From the NCBI GenBank assembly GCA_036250195.1, contig JAVHZZ010000006.1, positions 77,213,369-77,277,368 on the forward strand: a DNA stretch of 64,000 bases, written 5' to 3'. This stretch comes from Mixophyes australis. Its lineage: Eukaryota > Chordata > Amphibia > Anura > Limnodynastidae. The notes under the pieces are model-generated. The model did no database searches and was not told where the DNA came from. It was given only the letters and a program-made list of their open reading frames with translations. A program made the position numbers and the translations under genes. Numbering within the stretch: position 1 is the first letter of the stretch; each line of letters opens with the position of its first letter. Below, piece by piece: positions 34,492 to 46,318 of the stretch.

Positions 34492-35066
34492 CTTAAATGT
34501 AGAGATGCTCAGGCTCGGTTTTCTGAAAACCGAGCCCAATCGAACTTAGGGGATCCGAGTAGGCTCGCGAGCCGGCTCAATACTTTCACGCATCCTCGTA
34601 TTTGAATCAAGGCAAAACATCATTGTTGCGTTGTCGGATCTCGTGGGTTTTGGATTCCGTAAGTACCTCCCTCCCCAGGAGATCCAGCATCATTGCTCAC
34701 ACAGAAACAGGGATAGCAGTGTTCTTATCACTATCCAGTCTCCAGTGCCATTGCTCATACAGAAACAGGAGGGGTAGCAGTGTTCTTGTCACGTGACAAA
34801 AATTGACTGGAAATGATTGGAAATTAATGTTATTGCAGTTAATAATAATGTAGGGATAAAAAAAGAGCCAAATTATGTGATTTTAGGGAAAAAATACGGA
34901 TTTTAGGAAAAAATCGGGATCCAAAACCAAAACATGCAAAGGCGGTTTTGCCAAAACCAAAACACGAATTTAATCCAGATCTAAAACCAAAACCAAAACA
35001 GAAACTTAATCCAGATCCAAAACCAAAACTAAAACACGGGGGTCAGTGAACATCTCTACTTAAATG
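34492..35066 (+). mobile_element. hAT-like element, TAGAGATG family, copy 2
   Basis: Flanked by the perfect octamer cttaaatg at 34,492-34,499 and 35,059-35,066. The element (34,500-35,058, 559 bp) starts TAGAGATGCTCAGGCTCGG and ends GTGAACATCTCTA. It shares tgtcggatctcgtggg and the aaaccaaaacacg tandem run with copies 1 and 3. Two internal repeats (acagaaacagg..gtagcagtgttctt) are present. Non-coding. Confidence 0.9.
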
Positions 35067-37185
35067 TAGTGGCATAACTAGACAATTTTGATCCCCAAAT
35101 TTTATAAAGACCCTCATGTACTGCTCAAGGGTGAAAAGAAAAACGACATATGCTTTGACAGGGATGGCGCCTCACGCACATGCTGCAAGCTCCATAACAC
35201 CTAGACTCCCTGCTTGTGTGATAGAGCTGCCTTTGTGTGCATGGCTGGAAATCTTTCCAGTCATCAGCACTGGCAATTGTTCTCTACATACTTTCTGACT
35301 TTTTCAGGCTTTTATAGTTGTTCTATTACTTTGTTTATAAAATGGACATATCCTGCATATCTTTCCCATGATACAGGGACTTTGGGGATGAAGTTACCTG
35401 TCACCTTATGTGTCCATGTGGAGATGATATAAAGAAAATCTATCAAAGGTATTTAGAAACTATTCGTTTAAAGGGTCGTACACATTTTTGTGGGTCCCCT
35501 CTTTATATAACGCTTCTCCCTCAGCTAACATGCTGGATAACATAAATGTGGGGTGCAAGTGTGGTGGGTTTCCCCTCTTGCCTATATTTATCAGTCTAGA
35601 ATAGGGAGGCATGTGTGCCATCCAGGTTTGTTTTTGCTTATTTAAGATATATTTATGATTGGTTTCTATGGACAGCGTCACCTTTTTTCTTTGCAGTATT
35701 GTTTATGTCTTTTAGTACATATTTTTTATTACATATTACACATTTATTTTCCATTTCACTACATAGGCATACACAGTAGTAGCTGCATCATCATTACTTC
35801 AAATTTATCACGGCATACTATGTGCGCAATGTAAAATGTTTTCATTATCAAATGTACTTTTACGAACTTCCATTTGCTTTAAGAGACTTAAATGAAAATC
35901 TTTTTTTTTAGCCTTGCAAAAGCTAGAAGAGTAAACTTGGTTGCGGTGCATTCCAGGTTATTATGCTTAGCATGTCTATATATATGTGCACATACTGTTT
36001 TACTGTCTTGACATATACACAGTTAGAGATATGCTTTGCCACAATTAAACAGTTAAGTGGCTCATGCATCCTTCTGCCCCCACCCTCCCCCCCCATGTTG
36101 CTAGGTAAACAAAACAAAAACAGTAAACGGAGCTCCCCAACTTGCAGGAATGGCACGAGCTGAATCCTTGTAATTTGTTCCGTAAGTGGTTTGACCCAAG
36201 TGACCCCCACATGACATCTGCGGATGTGTCTTTCAAGACAGGCATCACAGCTGGATTCCAAAACCATATCTCTATCATCTCTTAATAGATGTTCAAAATA
36301 TCCCTGGTGTGCCAGGGTGATCTTTAATGCTGTATATCCTCCGTGTAATGGGGTTAAATCTCCTGCTGCATTGGAATAACAATCTTGTGTCAGGGTTTAA
36401 GCTATGTGTTAAAATTATGAGACAAGCTATAAAAAATATTGGTTTAAACTATCTTATAATGGGAATGCTAGGACTGTACCAAGCACTATTATGTAGGGAA
36501 ATCTCTCTCAAATTTCTCTCATTTGGGTTTAATATATTATGTCCTCATTAATCTTTTGCTTCACCTAATTTGGATATGATGGTAAGTATAATGGTATTTA
36601 GAACTGTGTGAAAACAGCCCGTTGTGCTACCAAAAGTTTAGGGAGGTAATTTATGAAGTGTACTAAATGTACACCACAAAATGCCTAGACTTTGGACCAG
36701 TGTGTCTGGGTGGTCTGTTTAGCACACATCAAGGTGCTTGTCTATCCTCTGCTCTTGGGAGGTATGTTTGCAGCATGAAAGAACACAAAGGTGTGCAGCT
36801 GTACAATAGTGTAATGGCCGCATTAATGTCCAAACCACCGCTTTCAATCACCTAATTTTGTTTTCTTAAAATACTGCTTGTCTTAGCTCATGGCTTAAGT
36901 TACTCAAGAAAACACTGGAACAAACAATGATATGTGGAGGGGGAGATGACTGAGTTACCAATATGCAGGTAAGCGTGAAGCATGTAAAGATATGTATTTA
37001 AGGGGTAGGGATTGGTTGAGATAATACAGGTATGGAGAAGGGTTTAGGTTATATTATTGTTAGAGAAACCTATTATTAGGGCACTTGTGCGGTTATAGGT
37101 AATAGGTATCAACGGCAGTGTTGGTTGATGTTAAACCACAAGAAGCTTTTAGACTTAACCAATTTATTAGTTTTATTTCAGAACT
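35067..37185. other. No gene recognised
   Basis: About 2.1 kb without recognisable repeats or coding regions. The longest frame (114 codons, minus, 35,923-36,267) has several Cys and His residues but no zinc-finger spacing. Confidence 0.45.
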
Positions 37186-37189
37186 TGTT

Positions 37190-37980
37190 GTACCAGATGA
37201 TATATACATATATACAGTTGCAGCTGTTGCAGCTACAGTCATAACCGCTGTTATGCACGTCTAGTTGCTAACCAATAATGATTGTCGATTCCCGATGTGT
37301 GGTTCCAAAGCACAAAGTAATTTAATAGCCAAAAGTAGCAGAATAACAAGTTAGAACAAAATAAGTACAGCCGTTACTTATCGCAGGCACTCTGGATCCA
37401 GTGTACAGTCACTCAGGTCTGAAGGCTGTGGTCAAGAAGACTGGTCACTAGCTCCAGAGCCCCTGCTTATATACAGTCAGAGAGTACAGTAAAACAATGC
37501 AGATGGTGTGGCTTGCTTCTATTGGTCCAGGCTTCAGGAAGGTCCAGTGTACTGCAGGTCATAGGCCAGTTCAGACCAAAATATCCAAAGGTGGGAGTCA
37601 GCTCTCCTGGGGATGCACTCCGATTTTCCCGCCAAGAATCCAGTTTCAACTAGTCTATTTGCATTATACAGTCAGTACCACTTTAAACATTTATTCCCTA
37701 ATATCGCTAACTAGAATATGCAATGTGTAATCTCTTCGGCGAAAGAACCGGACAATTGCTGATGAAGAGGGGATTAAAATGATATTAAACATGACATAGT
37801 TCCTGCAACCTGAACCTTCGGTTTCACTAACATGTATATAACTTATAATACTAAACATAAATACTGTTATATTTCGAAATAAATAACTATGTGTTGCAAC
37901 TACAATTAATGTGTACTAATTACAAATGTGTATGTTCGTGTGAATGTGTGTAAAAGTGTAAAACCTGTTATTGCCACGTG
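37190..37980 (-). mobile_element. Antisense LTR-like fragment
   Basis: Read on the minus strand there is a TATA-like tatataagcagggg (near 37,475), about 150 bp of R-like sequence, then ggctattaaattactttgtg and gctttggaaccacacat. That last part recurs, also antisense, at 42,905-43,010 (ctattaaatatcttttgtgc, gttggaaccaca). Two independent copies and promoter-like spacing suggest an LTR. I could not define TG/CA ends or a target duplication. Confidence 0.45.
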
Positions 37981-38636
37981 TTGCGACTTCATACGCCCCT
38001 CCACGCCGTAGTGTGCTCTACGCATAATTTCAGACAAAGACAACCAAATTTACTCAATATTAATTGAAATGACTTTATCCAATTTTCTGACTTCGACACC
38101 GCTTTTTTCAGTTCACCTGTCACAGGAAGAATCAAGCTGAGGTTCAACTTCCTGTCTGCGTTGTGCTCCATATTAACAGATATCAGGCGTAAGTATAGGA
38201 TAAGGGAGCAGAGCACTTCAGATGGTAACTTGCACAGTGACAGTATCTGCACATTTTTTTGTTCAGAGTACTTTTTTAACAATGAAGAAAGAGGTGCCCC
38301 AAGTGCATGGTCCTGAGGGCATGATGAAGGTTGGTATGGCTGTTCTCTTGAGCAAATTGCTGAGGGGCAGTTGATTTTTGAATTTAATTACATCTAGGCC
38401 CTTCACATACTCAAGGCAGTTAGATATTGGTGTAGGGAAAATAATTGCAATTATGGAATTCCACAAACCCTTGCACCTTGGAATAAATCTAGGTGCACGT
38501 CTGCAAATGAAACTGTACAAGTCCAAACAAGTTTTGCAGTGAGCAATGGACGTTTTGTGTTTCATAAGTTACCACTATTTTGTAAATTCAAAATAATATT
38601 TTTATATTTTCTATTTTATAACACCATATATAACTT
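37981..38636. other. Possible decayed repeat, unassigned
   Basis: Two adjacent minus-strand frames (97 and 100 codons) abut at 38,263-38,282. They might be one broken reading frame, but neither resembles a protein I know. Confidence 0.35.

Positions 38637-38701
<65 letters not shown>
38637..38701. repeat. (TA)n microsatellite
   Basis: About 32 uninterrupted ta units. Confidence 0.97.
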
Positions 38702-38703
<2 letters not shown>

Positions 38704-38704
38704 T

Positions 38705-38990
38705 GTGTCTAATTCATCTTTGGACGCACCCTGCATGCATGTTGCGTTTTATAAAAAGAGCACGGATCTTGTGCGCAAGTGTGCCTGTATTCAAATCCAG
38801 ACGTTTCCTAAATAGGATCTGATTTGAATAAGGTAGTAAATCATTTAGGACACATAAATCGCACGTAAGCTTAATTGTGTTTTTGTTTGTTTTTTCCATT
38901 GTGTTTGGAGCAGTTGCACTTTTTTCCTTACATATGTATTTACTCCTAATTCACATCTGAATGGGTGCATTTCCTTAATTACCATTATTA
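38705..38990. mobile_element. Repeat, CATTCATGATCGGACG family, partial
   Basis: Matches the left part of 48,503-49,802: ttggacgcaccc / tcggacgcaact, tttataaaaagagcac / taaaaaagagcac, then tgtattcaaatcca.acgt in both. The right half is absent or unrecognisable. Confidence 0.55.
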
Positions 38991-39379
38991 TTTTTAAATC
39001 ACTGATGTTTCTTGACAGGGATGTAATATTAACCCTTTCACAGCATCACCTCACTAGCCTACACTATTCCTTGCTAACAATTACGGCTTTAAATTTAGCA
39101 TCAAATATGTCTCATTATTGCATATTTGCCTTTTAAAAAAACACACACAAACACACTTATGTTTAAGAACAGATAACTTTTATAAAGCAAAATTAAATTT
39201 CAAATAGAAACCAATGCAAAAATATGTAAACATAATACTTTTGGAATATGAATCCCTATTTTATTGGACAATGATGATGATTGGGCCCTATCAATCTTAG
39301 AATCTCTAAATGCAGAGAATCGCAGTACGGATTCTCCAGGAGAAATCAGTTTTTTTATTTTAATTCACCAGTCACCTTA
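38991..39379. other. No gene recognised
   Basis: AT-rich flank of the Penelope-like element. Confidence 0.45.
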
Positions 39380-41560
39380 ACGAGATTTAAGAACAAATCA
39401 AACTTTTATCCATTGCAGTTCATATATAGACAGTTTTTACAAAGGAACTTTGGATGATTTTAGGGTGATGTGTGAGAAATCTTCAAATGAACCCATTCGA
39501 GATAACTTGACACCCCAAGAAAGGAAGGCCATGAGATGTCTGATGTGGATACCAACATCATAATCAAATCAGCTGATAAAGGTGGGGGTGTAGTGGTTCA
39601 GAATAGGTTGGATTATTTGGCAGAAGCCATGTGACAATTAAATAATGAACATTTTTATATCAAACTAGATAGAGACCCCACATGTACTTATCAACTTAAA
39701 CTTAGAAATTTGTTGGACGAGACCTTGTCGAATGGAGTTATCTCTAAGGATATCTTTTGGTTTTTGTACATTAAGTTTCCAGTGATTCCTACATATTATC
39801 ATTTGCCCAAGTTACACAAAACTTTTTCTTCACCTCCTGAGAGACCTATTATTTCAGGTGTGGGGTCCCTTATTAGCAATTTGTCTTTTTTTGTTTATTC
39901 TTATCTTCAACCACTTGTTATTACTTTGAAATCATACATTAAGGGTACTTCTGAATTTTTGAAATTGATACATGGTATTGAATGGAAACCATCTTTCCAC
40001 TTTCTCACATGTGATGTGGAGTCATTGTATTGTAACATCCCCCACCAGTTGGGGTTGGATGCTATAAGACATTTTTGGGAGGGTTCCAGGCGTGATGATC
40101 TCATGTTGTGTGAATTTCTATTACCATCTATACATTTTATTTTACTTCACAACTATTTTTTATTTGATTCTCAATTTTATCTACAGGTGTTAAGCACAGC
40201 CATGGGGACTGTGTTACGTGAATCTCTACATGGGGCTCTTTGAGAAGCAGTGCAATTGGAGTTCCTGTTTTGGGGCGAACCTGGTCCTTTATGGTAGATA
40301 TACAATTTTAGTCTTAGATTTACTAGTAATTCTCATCTATCGACAATTAATTACTTGGATATTACTTTAAATATTAAGCAAGAGGTAATAGTAACAGAGA
40401 ATTATTCTAAAGATGTGGATACTTTCAAATTTTTGCATCACAAGAGTTGTCACTATAAACCTTGGAGAAATAATATCCTAAAGGGCCAATTTCTCTGTAT
40501 TAGGAGGAACTGCTCAGATGACATAGATTTCAATAAACATTCTGAAATTCTATATAAGTGTTTTTAGAAGCAGGGTTATCCCAGAGCTATTTTTGATAGG
40601 GTCTATTGGGAGGCACAAGATACGGATTGACATTGTTTGTTTGATCATTCTTCTAGACAAGGGTTTAATGATAATGCATTAGCATTTATAACTCAATATA
40701 ACAGCCATGCTGGTGAAATTAAACGCATTATGAAAAATAATGTTTTTTGGAACTGGATGAATTCATTAGTCCTTTGGTCAAAAAAGGTTAAAGGACTGTC
40801 TTTAAAAGATCAAAGAATCTAAAGGAAAGGTTGGCACCTAGTATGTACCGGAACATCAAACTATGTTTACCTACTGATGAATTGAGAACTGATAGATGGT
40901 TAGGGAGATCTAAAGGTGTTTATAGTTGTGGAAATTTGAGATTTATTACTTGTGGTTTTGTGGATCACAAATGTTCAGAGTTTGTTTCATTTACAACAGG
41001 AGAAAAGTTCCCAATTGAATGGACCCTTGACTGTCAATCAACCTTTGTTGTTTATCTGATTAATTGCGAGTGTGGCATTCAAAGGGGCATATTCAATTAG
41101 GGTTCCGGTTCGCGGGATCACGCCGTAACGGGCCTAGAGCCTAATCCACGTTACCGCAATAACGTGGATTTTCGTTCGCAGCCCATAGGGTTGCGTACGA
41201 AAATCTGCGTTATTGCGGTACCGTAATACCGGCAAGAACGCGCACTTTTCACGGTGACGCGCGTTACCGCGAACCGGAATATGCCCCAATATGTGGGTCA
41301 AACGACCAGGTCTTTGAGAACCAGATTTATGGAACATTGTCGGAATATACTGAACAATAACAGAACTCATAGTCTATCTGCACATGTTAATACCTGCCAA
41401 GGAGGTAATTAGGCCTCAAGTTGAGGGCCATTAAACAAGTAGGTCCTACCAAAAGAGAAGGAGATAGGTTTAACTGACTAAGTAAGCAGGAGGCTCATTG
41501 GATTTTTAGGTTAAAAACATTACTTCTGAATGGTTTCAATGACTATAGAATTGAATAATA
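39380..41560 (+). pseudogene. Penelope-like element RT/GIY-YIG remnant (Neptune-like)
   Basis: Penelope-like elements code for a telomerase-related reverse transcriptase joined to a GIY-YIG endonuclease. Landmarks in order: IIIKSADKGGGVVVQN (about 39,557), YYHLPKLHKT (39,794), RPIISGVGSL, TCDVESLYCNIPH with motif A Asp at 40,013, HNYFLFDSQFYLQ, STAMGT (40,194), NLYMGLFEKQ in a shifted frame, then LYGRY (to 40,301), after which the expected catalytic Asp-Asp is missing. Later come FLHHKSCHYKPW, QFLCIRRNCSDD and the endonuclease start FVVYLINCECG at about 41,070. A MITE (41,084-41,287) splits the endonuclease; it resumes with YVGQTTRSLRTRF. The tail GPTKREGDRFN and EAHWIFRLKT lies near 41,450-41,520. 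Several frameshifts and stops (for example near 39,630, 40,210, 40,570, 40,820). Dead. Confidence 0.9.
41084..41287. mobile_element. 204-bp MITE inserted in the GIY-YIG region
   Basis: It starts GGGGCATATTC and ends GAATATGCCCC. Beyond these ends, the left arm (after about 12 extra bases) and the right arm pair again as CCGGTTCGCG / CGCGAACCGG. An inner palindrome (ccacgttaccgcaataacg ... cgttattgcggtaccg) fills the middle. It is GC-rich next to an AT-rich host. The host reading resumes after it, with aa on both sides, so any duplication is only 2-3 bp. Confidence 0.9.
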
Positions 41561-42282
41561 TTTGATTTTTTTTAAATATTTTTTAGTTTGCTGAATCATC
41601 TCTTTTGTTGTTGCATATCTCAGGTTTCTGTTTTTACATTTTGACATTATTATTATAATCTCTATTATTATTTTTTAACTCAAAAGCTTTTTATTGAATT
41701 TTTTAGAAGAGCATATTACAAACATAGCAATGAGAGCAGAGTACAAACAGCAGATCAATTATAGTGAACAATCCACACTGTTTAGAATTTCTCTATTTTT
41801 AATATTTGACATTGCTATATATTTTTTTCTTTAAATAATATTTTTTAGATTATGTTAATTAATCATTAGGTAAATATTTATTCTAATAGTGAATTCAACA
41901 TTTTACTGAGGTTGTTGAGCCTATCTATAAATTTTTTACATTCTTTATATTTATACTGGTTGTTGTTTATTTAACATGAGTTTTATAGTGGCTATTTTGT
42001 TTAATGTACATGTTTATGTTTATATGTTTTACATATGGTTTTATTGAAAGTAGATTGATTCTATGTCATTATTTTATATATTTGCAGTATGTTCCTGTCA
42101 AATACCTTACTAGTAATTCATGTTAACGACCATTATAAGATCATGTGGATCATTGAGATTGATCATTATGAATGAAGACTTTGTTATAGGGGCAGTATGA
42201 AATCATGTAACTGGCTGCCTGCGGATTGGAGCAATGGGATCATGTGACTTCGTTCTGGTTCTTTAAAACAGTGCACTAAATT
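41561..42282. other. Penelope-like 3' region and spacer
   Basis: Very AT-rich, non-coding, between the end of the coding remnant and the ribozyme motif. At 41,680-41,760 a tttttattgaattttttaga stretch may be a different, antisense LINE tail. Confidence 0.45.
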
Positions 42283-42346
42283 CAATCAATATCTTTGTCT
42301 CTGATATAACGGCTCTTTACAAGCCGAGAAACGCGTCAGCTGATTG
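42283..42346 (+). ncRNA. Degenerate hammerhead-type motif, Penelope 3' end
   Basis: CAATCA (42,283-42,288) pairs with TGATTG (42,341-42,346) as an outer helix. Inside lie CTGATAT where the consensus is CTGATGA, stem II CGGCT...AGCCG, GAAA (42,328-42,331) and CGCGTC, with cleavage expected after C42,337. The core G8/A9 positions are altered, so activity is unlikely. Stem II and GAGAAACGCGTC match the motif at 4591. The position 0.7 kb after a Penelope-like coding remnant agrees with the known placement of such ribozymes. Confidence 0.6.
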
Positions 42347-42904
42347 GTGGATACCAGTGCAAGTTAACCCCGGGATTGTTACTTTCTCTATTGGCCATGA
42401 GCTGCTGCAAGAAATAATAGCACTCTACCCTTTCAACTGCTGATCACAGTGCCGATTCAACACTGACTGAAGCCTCATTATCGATGTCTACTCTCTCCCG
42501 ATTTATGTGATTGGTTCCATACATAGCTGTGTTAAACAGAAGTTACATTTCTAAGAGCTCATGAAATTGGACACACACCTGGCTTCCTTTTCGGCAGACG
42601 ATTGGATGCACACGTAGCTGTGCTATACGGATGGTCTAATACAGGAGTGTTTCTATTTGATACTCAGCAGCAGTGGTAATTATAGGAGTCACTATTGTGG
42701 ACATTTATCAGCATATTTACTCCATGATACAACAATATGTGGGTTGTATGAATGATTTTTTAGCACTTGGGATTTGACCTTTTGTCTCCGCCATTCATGA
42801 CCATAGTTTTTTATTGTGTTATATTTTATATGTCATTTATACATTTATTAAATCATGTACAATCTTTAGCTTACTGCTCTCTCTTGTGTCTTATGTTTTT
42901 AATG
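42347..42904. other. Sequence downstream of the ribozyme motif
   Basis: Probably the remaining terminal part of the Penelope-like element (ttgatactcagcagcagtgg, gcacttgggatttgaccttt), ending somewhere before 42,900. No coding region. Confidence 0.4.
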
Positions 42905-43560
42905 GTTATGCCCGTCTCTATCGTTACCAATAAATATGGTCCGATGCAATCAATGTGGTTCCAACGCACAAAAGATATTTAATAGAAATAAGCAGCAAAA
43001 TACAATAAGAATCTTACAAAGTTCATCCAATTTATTTGACCTTGACATAATAAATATTATTTCTCTCCTAGACAGATAGATAGACATAACTTTAGGTTTA
43101 AATTTTAACTATTAAACACCACACATGGAGCATTACTCCACCATTTGCCAAATACATACACCTCTACACAACTTACATATGGACTTAACTTCGGAGGTTT
43201 ATTAAAAAATAATTATCCTAAAATTAATGAAATCACACATGTAACCATTATGCTGACATATCACTATTACATATAAGGTCTTGTATATTAAGGGTATTAC
43301 AAGTCTTACAAGTATTACAAGTCACATTACTATCTACAATACTTTCTCGTCTACACTGGAATAACTACATGGGCCTGATAAAACTGTAATCATATGTTTT
43401 TATTTGTAATTATGAATTTATCTCCTAGAGGCCGTAACGAACAGCGGTGAAGCTGAACAAAAGACTGCCTGCTGCAAATATTAAGTCGGAAAAAAAGCAT
43501 ACTTCTGAAAATGCCAGGACTTGAAGCAGCCACAATTGTGTGGAAACACCATTACTGTAC
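42905..43560 (-). mobile_element. Antisense LTR-like fragment, relative of 37,190
   Basis: The best-matching part is 42,905-43,010, where the minus strand reads ctattaaatatcttttgtgc, gttggaaccaca and a ttattggtaacga end, parallel to 37,190-37,350. The remaining extent is inferred from low complexity and the start of the next repeat at 43,560. Confidence 0.35.
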
Positions 43561-43561
43561 C

Positions 43562-43765
43562 TGGGCTACGTTCATCCACCCCTTCCCTACCACATTCCAC
43601 ACTTTAAGTTGTTGGCAGTGGTACGTGCCATTTGAGACATGAATTGCATGTAATTGCACTCATTGGCGTAAGTCCCATTCTCGCACATATGCAGAGCAAT
43701 TTTACGCAACATATTGCACTCAAATGGACTTATGTCTATACATGAATCAGTTGTTTTATGTTCAA
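43562..43765. mobile_element. Repeat, CATTCATG family, right half
   Basis: Shares gttcatccaccccttcc, agacatgaattgcatgtaat, tgcactca.ttggcgtaag, and the end tctatacatgaatcag with 49,635-49,800. This is the right half of the family whose left half is at 38,705. Confidence 0.6.
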
Positions 43766-44189
43766 ATCGCTTAGAAATCCAGCTATCAGTTCTTCGACTA
43801 ATCCTGATTGTATTGTAGAAAAAGTAATTGGAGAAATATAGCTTACAGACATATGGGGTCTCATGTAGAGTTGGACATAAGTCAAATAGGTTTTGTTTTT
43901 ACGTACATGCATAGTAAAAATGACATACGCCTCAGTCTGTATGCAGACATAGACCTATCTACCCGCTGTGCCTCCCTATGTGTAGACAGGATGAATGAAA
44001 GATGGAAGGAGTATACTAGTGTAGCATGAGTACAGTAAGGGTGTGTTAACACACCTTATGTGGTATGCAGGGGTGGACGCAGGTGCATATACAAATCTTA
44101 GGAGGCGTATTGGTTGCGCTTGCCTCAACCTGTAATCCGTGTTATTGATGATGATCATCACTGCAGGCATAGCCCCGCCTGTAAACAAA
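43766..44189. other. No gene recognised
   Basis: Short frames only (70-73 codons); no motif. Confidence 0.45.
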
Positions 44190-44520
44190 TAAAGGAATAA
44201 TATGCCCCCCCTTCCTCAAGTGTTACACTGTGTAACAGTGATGTGTTTGGCAATCTTGCATCTAGGAAGCAGCGTGTTGTATATGGCAATTTTCACCTAA
44301 ACACGGGAGAGTAAGCTATACACGGGAGAGTTGGCTACATATGGGCGTGTTTTAATTTCCAGCAAATCGCTTGAGATGACCACAGCAATTTTGAAGATCA
44401 GAGTAAAAAACACAGCTTAATACATCTCGTGACTTGGGGACTCAAATGGCGGGTTATCACCCACGATTTGCTGCGATTTCAAGTTGCTTAAAAAATCTGA
44501 GCTTGATACATTTACTCAGA
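44190..44520. mobile_element. Repeat, TGATACATTTAC-ended family, partial
   Basis: Shares gtgtaacagtgatgtgtttg, gcaatcttgcatctagg, agcagcgtgttgtat and the end agcttgatacatttact with 48,190-48,495. It is the right part of the complex repeat described at 46,800. Confidence 0.65.
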
Positions 44521-45240
44521 GGAATCAAGTTTTATTTTTAGTTATTTTTTTTATTGTAATTTAGGTTTCACCCTAAGCTTACAACTTACTGGTGCTCTCT
44601 CCAATTTTTTTTTTTTTTTACAGTGGCTTATCAAATTCCATAGTCATTGACTTTATGTGCTTCTGTACCAAACTCATTACATATTGTCCTCTTTCTCCAT
44701 TTGTTTTTTTTTTTCCAATTCGTACATGTTTGTCTGGCTACTCTAGTAAATTCATAGGGGATAATGACACTATATAAAAAGATGTTGATGATAATAAACA
44801 ATAATTGTAATCTGAACAATTATTAATATGCATTATAAAATAAAAACACATGTTTCATTGTGGTATAATTAGCAGTAATTGGCTCTGTTAATGAGCAAAA
44901 TACCATACTGTATGTAGAGTGGCCAAGTTCAATGTATGATACATACAGAGCAATTGAAGTGATTATTACATTAGTACGATGACTGCTTATCAACTAGCAT
45001 TTGCACTTGTGGTAAACACATTGGGGTCAAAAGTTCTTCTTCCAACCCCAATGGCAATAGCTCGTTAACCACTGCATGCAGTGTCAATGCACCAATGAGT
45101 AAACAGCCTAAAGTATTTAAATAACTAAATCAATATTCATAGTGATTCTGTTATATTATGCGACAGATATTTCTTATCAATAAACCAAATAATCAATAAG
45201 AATGAAAACAAATCCACTACAGATATATATATATATATAA
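44521..45240. other. Intergenic with faint SINE-tail trace
   Basis: At 44,760-44,810 aatgacactatataaaaaga, followed by tgatgataataa, resembles the SINE/LINE tail. Otherwise AT-rich, with ctatata and a short (TA)n at 45,221-45,240. Confidence 0.4.
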
Positions 45241-45790
45241 CTGGGCAATTGAAGGTTGGAAAAATGTTGCCTCGTCTGACAAATCTTGAATTGTGCTGTG
45301 AGGATTCGGCATAAACAGCATGAATCCATGGCTTCATCTTGCCTTGTGTAACAGATGCAGGATGGTGGTGTTGGTGTAATGATGTGTGGAATTTTTTTTG
45401 GCACACATTAGGCCCCTTAATACCAATTGAGCCTTGTTTAAATGCCACAGCCTATCTCAGTATTGTTTCCTACCATGTGCATCCTTTATGACCACAGTCT
45501 ACCCATCTTCTAATAGCTATTTCCAGCAAGATAACATGCCATGTCAGAATGCATACGTCATCTCAAACTGCTTCCACAAACAGGACAATGTATATTTAGT
45601 GTACTCCCATAGCCTCCACAGTCACCAGATCCAATCCACTAGAGCACCTTTGGGATATGATGGAGCGAGAGATTTGCAGCATGAATGTGCAGCTGACAAA
45701 CCTGCAGCAATTGCGTAATGCTATCATGTCAAAATGGACCAGTATCTATGTATGTAAGCAAATTGCTAAAAGTCTATTTGATAACAAAGT
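45241..45790 (+). pseudogene. Tc1/mariner transposase remnant
   Basis: The C-terminal two thirds of a Tc1-type DDE transposase. WKNVASSDKS (about 45,255-45,285) holds the first catalytic Asp. YFQQDNMPCQNAYV (about 45,520) holds the second. NPLEHLWDMMEREI, then LTNLQQLRNAIMSKW (about 45,630-45,735), is the third acidic region, read in another frame, so a frameshift lies just before it. Stops interrupt the first part. The N-terminal DNA-binding domain and terminal repeats are not seen. Confidence 0.88.
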
Positions 45791-46318
45791 ACCACCATTG
45801 CTGAACCTTGACACCTCTACCTTTATGGGATAACCAATACCACATCTGATGAGTTACTTTTCTACTATATAGTAATGTACAAGTATCACTTCTTAAAGGG
45901 AAGTTATATGTAAAACAAAATACTCATTAATTTCACTTTCTGTTGACCCTGTGGGATTGCTGATTCAGGTTTGGTAATAATGCACCCCAAGCTGTGAAAT
46001 GTTAACGTCCGTAACCTCTTTACTGTGTATACTGCATTCCCTGTATTACATGTATAATGGGACAGATGTAGGATGTCACGTCATTTTTTCCAAAAACGTA
46101 GGCGAAAATTACATCCGTAAAAAATACAGGATTTACGTAGTATGCGGAGACGCACATATCTTAAGATACGTGTAAGTCTGAATAACAAATGTTTAAAGGG
46201 CATCAATAGTTAAAAGCTTCTGATAAGCTTTAACCGTATCTTTTGATACAGGACTCGTGAGTCCTCAAGCGGCATGTCCTGGCAGCCATGAGTATGCTGA
46301 AGTTCATAGTTCTGGAGC
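45791..46318. other. No gene recognised
   Basis: Intergenic. A possible partial inverted segment near 46,200-46,240 (aaagcttctgataagcttt). No coding region. Confidence 0.45.

Noticed and set aside
37981..38565. A broken host gene from two abutting minus-strand frames
   Set aside because: Neither part resembles a known protein, and no splice pattern or conserved motif supports joining them.
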